Of a stretch of DNA of 6,635 nt, positions 1 through 5,572 are shown one piece after another. How positions within the stretch are numbered: position 1 is the first letter of the stretch; each line of letters begins with the position of its first letter. The position numbers and the translations under genes are program-made. The notes below the pieces were generated by a model. The model was given only the letters and a program-made list of their open reading frames with translations, was not told where the DNA came from and made no database searches. Origin of the DNA: JAYTQG01 sp043746815 (GTDB lineage Bacteria; Actinomycetota; Thermoleophilia; Miltoncostaeales; Miltoncostaeaceae); assembly GCA_043746815.1 (NCBI GenBank), contig JAYTQG010000240.1, positions 1-6,635 of the forward strand. The letters are read 5' to 3'.

Positions 1-1523
1 AGCAGCGTCAGCGGTCGTCCGAAGGCTTGGGCGAAGGCGCCAGTCTCGCTACTTGCGGCCCAACGGGCCACCGAGGCGTCACCATTGGTACCGAGGCGGA
101 GATGCACGGCGTTTCCAACCGCAATGAGTTGAACCTGACGGATCCTCTGACTGCGTCCCCGCTCCAACTGCTCGGCAATCCGGAGGCAGACGGCAAGGCG
201 CAGCAGAAGCGTGTCATCTCCGGAGTTCATCAGGGGCGCGCGCCAACCGATCGTGGGGAGCGCTTTTCGGTGGGAGCGGACCAGGAGGCCGATGATCGCC
301 AGCTCGCGGTGGCGGAACCCTGGCAGTCCTGCGTTCATCACGAGGTATTCGCCGTGACGGTGGTGGTCGTTGTAGTCCACGATGACGCCGATGTCGTGGA
401 GGATGCTCGCCGCCCACAGCCACTCGCGCTCCAGCGGATCGCCCGAGTGCAGACCAAGGCTCGCCAGACCATCGAAGATCTGCAGCGCAAGCTCGGCGAC
501 GTGTTCGGCGTGAACGCGGTCGTAGCGGTAAATCCGGGCGACGTTGAGGACGCTGGCAGCGCGTACATTCGGGAATCGCGGCTCCTGCGAACCAAGGTAG
601 CGCTCGTAGAAGGCACCCCAGCGTAGCCCTTGGGCGCAGACCTCCAGTGTGGCCATCCCCAACTGCTCCATTGCAGTGTCGAGTACGACGGCCGCCGCCA
701 GGGTGATGTCGGCCCGGTCGGCCTTCAATCCCGCGATTCGTTGGCGTTCGTTCGCAGGAAGGGCCGCCATTTGCTCGATGAGTGCGCCGATTTGATCGCG
801 GGACATGTGGTATCCGTGGATTTCGTCCAGAGGGTAGCTCTCCGCCCGTTGCGCCATGGTGGCGAGCGTCCGGACGGAGCCCCCCATGCCGACGAGGCGT
901 CCCCCCAGAAGCCAGTCGGTCGGCCCGATGGTCGCGCGGACATGCGCCCGCAGCGCTGCCAGTGCGGTGGGGGCTGCATCCGCGGCGAGGAAATGCTCTG
1001 TCGTACGAACCGCTCCAAGCGGCCAACTCTTGGCGCCGGTCAGGAGGCGATCCGTGACCGCGCCAAGCTGGAGGCTGCCACCTCCGAGGTCCACAATCAC
1101 CCCGTCGCTGAGGGTCGTGCTGTTGATCGCTCCGAGGTAGCCATACCGGGCCTCCTGCTCAGCTGAAAGCACTCGAACGGGTATCCGACCTCCCGCGCTG
1201 ACCGTCTGCAGTACGAACTCTGGCTCGCTCGCATCGCGGATAGCACTGGTCGCGAGGGCGTCCACCTCTGAAATCCCGGACGCCTCGCAAAAGGCGGCAT
1301 AGAGCGCTGATGCCCGGGCCGCCCGGCCGAGCGCCGCCTCTGCCAGGCGGCCGTTTACCTGGCCGGATGACAATCGGACGCCCTCGCGAACCTCTTCGGT
1401 CAGCTGGAACGCACCGCCCGGGCGAAATCGGAAGACGACGAGGCGAAAGGTGTTCGACCCCATGTCGATGACCGCGACTCGCCGTTCGGCCTCTTCTGGC
1501 GGTGCGGCTACCCTATGTGGCAT
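1..1523 (-). CDS. ppx: Ppx/GppA family exopolyphosphatase / pppGpp phosphatase (3' end beyond window)
   Basis: Family members remove terminal phosphate from inorganic polyphosphate and/or hydrolyse pppGpp to ppGpp in the cytoplasm. The minus-strand frame is open from the ATG at 1523-1521 to the left edge, giving 507 residues; E. coli Ppx has 513, so little is missing. An ASKHA-type phosphatase core is visible: phosphate loop 1 VIDMGSNTFRLVVF (residues 18-31), ATSAIRDA (91-98), SAEQEARYGYLGA with the expected catalytic glutamate (120-132), phosphate loop 2 IVDLGGGS (143-150), GMGGSVRTLA (212-221) and a QGLRWG segment (298-303). A C-terminal HD-like domain follows: HAEHVAELA (338-346), ILHDIG (374-379), HRHGEYLV (388-395) and LVRSHRK (414-420). 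The ATG is chosen because it precedes loop 1 by the usual short distance and has a purine-rich SD upstream. The start overlaps the start of the divergent alarmone hydrolase gene. Sequence alone does not separate Ppx from GppA activity, so the symbol is a family label. Confidence 0.93.
   Translation of the reverse strand, partial: MPHRVAAPPEEAERRVAVIDMGSNTFRLVVFRFRPGGAFQLTEEVREGVRLSSGQVNGRLAEAALGRAARASALYAAFCEASGISEVDALATSAIRDASEPEFVLQTVSAGGRIPVRVLSAEQEARYGYLGAINSTTLSDGVIVDLGGGSLQLGAVTDRLLTGAKSWPLGAVRTTEHFLAADAAPTALAALRAHVRATIGPTDWLLGGRLVGMGGSVRTLATMAQRAESYPLDEIHGYHMSRDQIGALIEQMAALPANERQRIAGLKADRADITLAAAVVLDTAMEQLGMATLEVCAQGLRWGAFYERYLGSQEPRFPNVRAASVLNVARIYRYDRVHAEHVAELALQIFDGLASLGLHSGDPLEREWLWAASILHDIGVIVDYNDHHRHGEYLVMNAGLPGFRHRELAIIGLLVRSHRKALPTIGWRAPLMNSGDDTLLLRLAVCLRIAEQLERGRSQRIRQVQLIAVGNAVHLRLGTNGDASVARWAASSETGAFAQAFGRPLTL
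1509..1514 (+). promoter_or_regulatory. Putative -10 element for leaderless hydrolase mRNA
   Basis: TACCCT matches the TANNNT -10 pattern and ends exactly 7 nt before the ATG at 1522, so transcription would be expected to begin at or next to the start codon. No Shine-Dalgarno sequence precedes that ATG. A 17-bp spacer places TTCGGC (1486-1491) at -35, which is a poor match to TTGACA. The element lies inside codons 3-5 of the antiparallel Ppx gene. The same nonamer GCTACCCTA also precedes the ABC-F gene. No transcript data are available, so this is a prediction. Confidence 0.45.
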
Positions 1524-2232
1524 GAGCCCAAACCCCCTCCGGCCACCGACGGTTCCGGAAACCAGCCAGGCGCTGGCCGCGACGGCGCCGGAACGGACTC
1601 CGTGGCCGGACCTGTTCGACAACCCGGAACTTGTCGAGGAGGAGTGGGGCGACCACCTTGCGACGCGCGCCGCGTCCGATCGCCGCACCTTGATCACAGC
1701 TCTTGCATTTGCTCGGGCAGCACATGGCGACCAAACCAGACGCGGTGGAGTGGCCCCGTACTGGGTTCATCCGGTGCGCGTGTCGTTGGGGCTCGCCGAG
1801 TGGGGACATCTGAATCCGGAAGTACTGGCGGCAGCGTTGTTGCACGACACGGTTGAGGATACTGACACCAGCATCGGAAGCATTCGCGCCGCGTTCGGTC
1901 CTCGGGTTGCCGAGCTTGTTGCCTGGTTGACCGCGCCACCCAGTGAGCGCGACGCCGAGTTGATGGCCTACTACGGGCGTTTGCACCGGGAGGCCCCTGA
2001 CACCGTGGTGGTGATGAAGCTGGCCGACCGGGTGGACAACATCCGCTCCATTCAGGCACTCGTGATGCGGACCGGGCCGCGGTATCAACGTTGGGCGGCT
2101 GGCTATCTGGGCCGCACGCGACGGCTCATCCTTCCCCTTGCGGGTCGCGCGCCCTCGGTCAGTCGGGTTGCGCTGGTCGCATCGATGGCGGACCTCGCAG
2201 GATTCGTCGACGCCGACTTTACCGACGGCTAA
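1522..2232 (+). CDS. Stand-alone RelA/SpoT-type HD hydrolase (small alarmone hydrolase, Mesh1-like)
   Basis: A 236-residue cytosolic protein that matches the hydrolase domain of SpoT/Rel enzymes, which remove the 3'-pyrophosphate of (p)ppGpp in a Mn-dependent reaction. The motif order is complete: AFARAAHGDQTRRGGVAPYW (62-81), HPVRV with metal ligand H83, ALLHDTVEDT with H108-D109 and catalytic E112-D113 (105-114), and KLADRVDNI with D169 and N173 (166-174). There is no synthetase (RelA_SpoT), TGS or ACT domain: residues 1-50 are a Pro/Ala-rich, Glu-rich leader and the C-terminus ends shortly after the HD fold. This is the size and architecture of small alarmone hydrolases. The start is the ATG at 1522; an in-frame GTG at 1450 would add 24 residues antisense to the conserved Ppx N-terminus and with little resemblance to the family. 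Some Mesh1-type enzymes hydrolyse other nucleotides (NADPH in metazoan Mesh1), so the substrate is inferred. The divergent Ppx/GppA neighbour supports an alarmone role. Confidence 0.88.
   Translation: MSPNPLRPPTVPETSQALAATAPERTPWPDLFDNPELVEEEWGDHLATRAASDRRTLITALAFARAAHGDQTRRGGVAPYWVHPVRVSLGLAEWGHLNPEVLAAALLHDTVEDTDTSIGSIRAAFGPRVAELVAWLTAPPSERDAELMAYYGRLHREAPDTVVVMKLADRVDNIRSIQALVMRTGPRYQRWAAGYLGRTRRLILPLAGRAPSVSRVALVASMADLAGFVDADFTDG
1533..1540 (-). promoter_or_regulatory. Ribosome binding site of the Ppx/GppA gene
   Basis: On the minus strand GGAGGGGG lies 9 nt before the ATG at 1523-1521 (12 nt if only the GGAGG core is counted). It supports this start over the internal ATG at 1463-1461, which would cut into phosphate loop 1. 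The SD lies inside the coding region of the divergent hydrolase gene, around its codons 4-7. I see no TANNNT-type -10 box in roughly 80 bases upstream of it. Confidence 0.55.
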
Positions 2233-2295
2233 CCGCACTCTCATCATCCGGTTACCAAGCCTCGATTGGATACAGCCCACTACGGCTCTCCAAAC

Positions 2296-2301
2296 GAAAG
2301 G
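2296..2301 (+). promoter_or_regulatory. Possible ribosome binding site of the 51-residue ORF
   Basis: GAAAGG lies 7 nt before the GTG at 2309. It is complementary to the CCUUUC part of a typical 16S rRNA 3' end. It is a moderate match, and it is the main reason to prefer this start over longer versions of the frame that run back into the hydrolase gene. Confidence 0.35.
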
Positions 2302-2308
2302 CAATACC

Positions 2309-2464
2309 GTGGCCTCACCAGTAATCGACTTCAACCGACTCGCCGAACTCCTCGACCGGCTCGACCCAACACCCAGCCTGCACTGCACCGTCCCTGGTTG
2401 CACGCACGGTGATTCCCCCCAGCGCGAAGAGGTGGGCCGCCCTCCCTGGCTGCTCGCCGCCTAA
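2309..2464 (+). CDS. Possible small protein (51 aa) with Cys/His cluster, function unknown
   Basis: I do not recognise a family. The frame starts at GTG 2309 behind a GAAAGG and ends with TAA at 2462-2464, overlapping the TAG of the convergent RNase D gene by 3 bp. Residues 5-19 could form an amphipathic helix (VIDFNRLAELLDRLD). They are followed by HCTVPGCTH (25-33), where H25, C26, C31 and H33 could bind a metal ion. The rest is charged and proline-rich, then ends in WLLAA. No signal peptide or membrane segment is evident. Third codon positions are mostly G/C, as in the neighbouring genes. It lies 76 bp after the alarmone hydrolase on the same strand and could be co-transcribed with it. It could also be a chance ORF in an intergenic space. 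Confidence 0.42.
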   Translation: MASPVIDFNRLAELLDRLDPTPSLHCTVPGCTHGDSPQREEVGRPPWLLAA

Positions 2465-3627
2465 ACGGGTTGGACTGGGATTTCCCGCAAGTACGGGGGC
2501 TCTGGGATCGGCGTGAGGCTGATTTCAGAGCGTGCCAGGCGCGTTAGCGCTTCACCAACGAGGGTCCAGCGCCAACCGGTGGCAAGTTCGCCGGTTGGCG
2601 CTTCTCCGTCCAAGACCGCCATGAGGAACTGCGCCAACTCATCACGGCTGGCGACAAGGGACGCCGCGACGTCGACGGAACCGGCCCGGGCATTGATGAG
2701 GGCCAGGCCGAGGCCGCCGAGCATTTCAAGGCGCTCCCGGAGGTTGGCCGGGGGGACCGGGATGGCGGACGGCGCGGGGCGCTCAAGGGCCGCCGCGATC
2801 GCCCCGACGAGATCGTCCCGGTCCTTCGGGCTGAGGTGCTCAGGGACACCGCGGATCTGGCGGAGTTTGGTGCTGGTGGTTGGCCGGCGTTTTGAGAGTT
2901 CGATCGCGGAGCGGTCGGGGAGGATCCATTGCACCGGCCGGTCGCGTTCACGCGCAGTACGTTCGCGCCACTCGGCGACGCCCTGGAGCGCGCTACGTTC
3001 GCGGCCGCTGAGGCGCCCTTGGCTCTTGACCCGCTTCCAGGCCACCTCGGGGTCGGTCAGCCAGTTGACGGTCGGTCCGAAGCGGCGGGTCATTTCCTCA
3101 CTGACCCAGTCCTCCCGCCCATGGACGGCGATCTGCCGATCAATCTCGTCCGCGAGCGCGAGGAGATGGCGCACATCATCGGCGCCGTATTCGATTTGGG
3201 CCGGGCTGAGGGGGCGCTTGCTCCAGTCCGAGTAGCTCTCAGTCTTTGCGAGCTTTACGCTCAGCACCCGCTCGAGCAGCGTCGCAAGGCTGGCTCCCGT
3301 TCCCTGACCCACAAAACCGGCCGTTGTTTGCGTGTCCACGATCCCAGCGGGCACGGTGCCGAAGTGCGCGGCGAACAGAGCAAGGTCGCTCCCTGGAGCG
3401 TGCATCACCTTCTGAACTGAAGGGTCCGCCATCAGCCTGGCCATTTCGTCCAGCGGTGCGCCTGCGACCGGGTCGATCAGCCAGATTGCCTGGTCAGAGG
3501 CCATTTGAATGAGGCACGGAATCGGGGCATAGGTCCGTTCCCAAAGGAACTCGGCGTCCACTGCCACCCGTCCGGCACGGCGCGCGTCGGCGACGGCGGT
3601 CGCGACCCCAGAACTGTCGACCACCAT
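2461..3627 (-). CDS. rnd: Ribonuclease D (DEDDy 3'-5' exoribonuclease with HRDC region)
   Basis: RNase D trims the 3' ends of tRNA precursors and other small structured RNAs in the cytoplasm. This 388-residue protein is close to E. coli RNase D (375). Exo I is VAVDAEF with D24 and E26; Exo II is MHAPGSDLALF with D81; Exo III is IEYGADDVRHLL with Y147 and D151. The spacing of these acidic and tyrosine residues equals that of the E. coli active site shifted by four positions, so catalysis should be intact. An HRDC domain covers about 206-275 (SGRERSALQGVAEWRE, then TSTKLRQIRGV). A second HRDC-like region at about 293-370 includes TGWRWTLVGEAL (350-361). The start is the ATG at 3627-3625, with GGTGGAG 6 nt upstream; an in-frame GTG at 3639 would add four residues but has no good SD. 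The gene is divergent from the ABC-F gene (31 bp between start codons) and convergent with the small ORF. Confidence 0.94.
   Translation of the reverse strand: MVVDSSGVATAVADARRAGRVAVDAEFLWERTYAPIPCLIQMASDQAIWLIDPVAGAPLDEMARLMADPSVQKVMHAPGSDLALFAAHFGTVPAGIVDTQTTAGFVGQGTGASLATLLERVLSVKLAKTESYSDWSKRPLSPAQIEYGADDVRHLLALADEIDRQIAVHGREDWVSEEMTRRFGPTVNWLTDPEVAWKRVKSQGRLSGRERSALQGVAEWRERTARERDRPVQWILPDRSAIELSKRRPTTSTKLRQIRGVPEHLSPKDRDDLVGAIAAALERPAPSAIPVPPANLRERLEMLGGLGLALINARAGSVDVAASLVASRDELAQFLMAVLDGEAPTGELATGWRWTLVGEALTRLARSEISLTPIPEPPYLREIPVQPV
2568..2602 (-). repeat. Perfect 12-bp inverted repeat (hairpin) inside the RNase D gene
   Basis: AGCGCCAACCGG (2568-2579) is the exact reverse complement of CCGGTTGGCGCT (2591-2602), with an 11-base loop. 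In the rnd transcript this would be a very stable GC-rich stem encoding residues of about 341-353 (around APTGELATGWRW), roughly 110-140 bases before the stop. No U-tract follows on either strand, so it does not look like an intrinsic terminator. Confidence 0.75.
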
Positions 3628-3633
3628 TGTTGG

Positions 3634-3640
3634 CTCCACC
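3634..3640 (-). promoter_or_regulatory. Ribosome binding site of rnd
   Basis: Minus-strand GGTGGAG ends 6 nt before the ATG at 3627. It fixes the start at this ATG rather than at the GTG at 3639, which lies within the SD itself. Confidence 0.6.
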
Positions 3641-3644
3641 CCGC

Positions 3645-3650
3645 TACCCT
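3645..3650 (+). promoter_or_regulatory. Putative -10 element for leaderless ABC-F mRNA
   Basis: TACCCT ends 8 nt before the GTG start at 3659, and no Shine-Dalgarno sequence lies between them (the spacer is ACCCGGCC). The arrangement repeats the one before the alarmone hydrolase gene, including the surrounding nonamer GCTACCCTA. The heptamer TACCCTA also reads TAGGGTA on the minus strand, so it could serve rnd as well. No convincing -35 box is visible, and the site is unproven. Confidence 0.42.
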
Positions 3651-3658
3651 ACCCGGCC

Positions 3659-5572
3659 GTGCTCGTCTCTGGACTCACCAAGGCCTTCGGCGCCCGTACG
3701 CTCTTTTCCGGGGTCGCCTTCCAACTGGCCCCTGGGCAGCGCCTGGCCGTCGTTGGGCCAAACGGGGCAGGGAAGACCACACTCCTGCGCGTGATTGCGG
3801 GTCAACTGGACGCGGATGCGGGAGAGGTTGTTCTCCCGAAGGGCTCCCGGATCGCTCTGCATGACCAGCGCCCGCCGCTTGGCCGGGACATCAGCCTGGG
3901 TGGATACGTCGCCGAGGGGCTATCGGCGGTTGAGGAGATTGAGGCGCAGCTGAAGGCCCTTGAGAAGCGGATGGCCGAGGGGGACTACGGCGACGCGACG
4001 ATGGCCGAGTATCAGCGGGCCCAAGACGCGTTGGAGCGCGGCGGCGGGTATGGCTGGCGCACGTGGATGGAACGCGTGCTGCGCGGCCTTGGAATGGGTA
4101 ACGCTGACTTGGAACGCCCCCTGGAAGGTTTCTCCGGTGGCGAGTTGACACGCGCATCGCTGGCGCGGTCGCTGGTCGGCGGGCCCGACGTCCTCCTACT
4201 GGACGAGCCCACGAACCACTTGGACCTGGATGCAGTCGAGTGGCTGGAAAGCGCCCTGAACGACCTGGCCGCGAGCGTCGTGATCATCTCGCACGACCGC
4301 TGGTTCTTGGAATCGACCGCGACACAGATCCTGGAGATCGAGCAGGGACGCGCGAAGAACTGGGCAATGGGGTATTCGGCCTTCCGGCGCGAACGCGCTC
4401 TGGCGATGGACCGTCAGTCGGCTGAGTCGGAGCGTCAGGCCAAGGAGATCGAACGCCTGGAACGTTTCGTCTCACGCTGGAGTGCGGGTACCAAGAGCCG
4501 GCAGGCCACCTCCCGCAAGAAGGCCCTCGACAAGATCGAACGCGTGCTTCCGCCGACTAAAGCGGAGTCAATGGCCTTCGGCTTTCCGAAGACCGAGCGT
4601 CCCAGCCGAGTCGTCGCCGAGGTCGACGCACTCACGCTGACGATCCCCGATCGGACGCTGCTGGACAAGGTGGGCCTGGTCGTGGAGCGCGGACAACGGA
4701 TCGCGATCATGGGACCAAACGGCGCGGGGAAGACGACCTTCATCGAGACCCTGCTCGGACTCCGTCAGCCCGACGGCGGGCGCGTCAGCCTTGGGCATAA
4801 GGTGCTTCCTGGCTATTTTTCGCAGCACGCCAGCGACCTGCCCGGCGAGCGGACCATCGCTGAGGCGATCTTGACAGGGACGAACCTCACTAACACGCAG
4901 GCCCGAACGCTCCTTGGGCGGTTCCTCTTCCCGGGCTCAATGGCCGACCGCAAGATCGAGCAGCTCTCGGGAGGTGAGCGCCGGCGCGTGAGCCTGGTCC
5001 GTCTGATCGCTGAGGGCGGCAATTTCCTGATCCTGGACGAGCCGACGAACCATTTGGACATCGAGAGCCGGGAGGCCCTGGAAGAGGCGCTCCTGGCCTA
5101 CGACGGGACGCTGATCCTCGTCTCGCACGACCGGGCGCTCATCGATCTCGTCGCAACCCACACATTGAGCTTCGAAAATGAGGGGCTCAAGCTGCGCGCC
5201 GGCGGCTATCGCGATCTCGTTGCGGCGCATGAACTCGAAGCCGTTACCGCACCGCCTGCCGCGAAGGTTGCAAGTCCCAAGGGCGCGGCCGCGCAGGCGG
5301 AGGCTGCCCGCAAGGCCGAGCGGACCCAGAAGGCACCGAAGCCGAAGGGCCGACGGAAACTCTCGAATATCGAGACCACAATCTCGGATCTTGAGCGGAC
5401 ATTGGGCGAGGTTGAGGCCGAGCTGCTGCTCCCCGCGACCGCCGCTGATCGAAACCGTCTGGCGGACCTTGGCGCACGTCACCAGTCGCTTGAGCGAGAG
5501 ATTGCCGCCAGGTTGGCCGAGTGGGAAGCCGCCGCCGAGGATGATCAACCCGTTCGGGCGGGTCGCTCCTAG
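3659..5572 (+). CDS. ABC-F family ATPase with Uup-like C-terminal coiled coil
   Basis: ABC-F proteins are soluble tandem-ATPase proteins that usually bind the ribosomal E-site and act on stalled or initiating ribosomes; they have no membrane domain. This 637-residue protein has two complete nucleotide-binding domains. The first has Walker A GPNGAGKT (33-40), signature FSGGE (158-162), Walker B and D-loop LLLDEPTNHLDLD (179-191) and H-switch SHDR (211-214). The second has Walker A GPNGAGKTT (352-360), signature LSGGE (436-440), LILDEPTNHLD (457-467) and SHDR (489-492). The inter-domain linker (about 237-310) is charged and helical, including RRERALAMDRQSAE and an Arg/Lys-rich stretch, as expected for the P-site tRNA interaction motif. 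Residues 535-565 form an Ala/Lys/Pro-rich tether, and 566-625 a coiled coil like the Uup C-terminal domain. The GTG start places the first beta strand directly at the N-terminus and lies just behind a -10-like box. Antibiotic resistance cannot be claimed: the linker does not identify a resistance subfamily. Confidence 0.95.
   Translation: MLVSGLTKAFGARTLFSGVAFQLAPGQRLAVVGPNGAGKTTLLRVIAGQLDADAGEVVLPKGSRIALHDQRPPLGRDISLGGYVAEGLSAVEEIEAQLKALEKRMAEGDYGDATMAEYQRAQDALERGGGYGWRTWMERVLRGLGMGNADLERPLEGFSGGELTRASLARSLVGGPDVLLLDEPTNHLDLDAVEWLESALNDLAASVVIISHDRWFLESTATQILEIEQGRAKNWAMGYSAFRRERALAMDRQSAESERQAKEIERLERFVSRWSAGTKSRQATSRKKALDKIERVLPPTKAESMAFGFPKTERPSRVVAEVDALTLTIPDRTLLDKVGLVVERGQRIAIMGPNGAGKTTFIETLLGLRQPDGGRVSLGHKVLPGYFSQHASDLPGERTIAEAILTGTNLTNTQARTLLGRFLFPGSMADRKIEQLSGGERRRVSLVRLIAEGGNFLILDEPTNHLDIESREALEEALLAYDGTLILVSHDRALIDLVATHTLSFENEGLKLRAGGYRDLVAAHELEAVTAPPAAKVASPKGAAAQAEAARKAERTQKAPKPKGRRKLSNIETTISDLERTLGEVEAELLLPATAADRNRLADLGARHQSLEREIAARLAEWEAAAEDDQPVRAGRS

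Noticed and set aside
214..1026. Minus-strand open frame of 270 codons within the Ppx/GppA gene
   Set aside because: It is a frame-shifted reading of the same strand, full of Arg/Pro/Gly runs. The Ppx frame is uninterrupted and carries all family motifs.
1450..1521. Upstream GTG start at 1450 for the alarmone hydrolase (24 extra residues)
   Set aside because: The extension is antisense to the highly conserved Ppx phosphate-loop region, has only a weak SD-like GAGG, and adds low-complexity residues. The ATG at 1522 lies at the expected distance behind a -10-like box.
1513..2403. Long minus-strand open frame of 296 codons antisense to the alarmone hydrolase
   Set aside because: Its translation is rich in Arg/Gly/Pro with no recognisable motif, whereas the plus strand carries a complete HD active site. 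It is a shadow caused by high GC.
2568..2602. Intrinsic terminator at the inverted repeat in rnd
   Set aside because: No U-run follows the stem on either strand, and the stem is fully inside the coding sequence well before the stop codon.
2513..3235. Plus-strand open frame of 240 codons antisense to RNase D
   Set aside because: It is a Ser/Arg-rich shadow of the rnd gene, whose DEDDy motifs are intact on the minus strand.
3628..3639. GTG start at 3639 for RNase D
   Set aside because: The GTG lies within the GGTGGAG that serves as SD for the ATG at 3627, and the ATG matches the N-terminal length of E. coli RNase D.
4937..5548. Minus-strand open frame of 203 codons antisense to the second ATPase domain
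   Set aside because: The plus strand encodes LSGGE, the Walker B motif and the coiled coil here; the antisense product has no family resemblance.
3659..5572. ABC-F antibiotic resistance determinant
   Set aside because: The inter-domain linker has no feature that points to a resistance subfamily, and the Uup-like C-terminal coiled coil together with the housekeeping neighbours argue for a general role.
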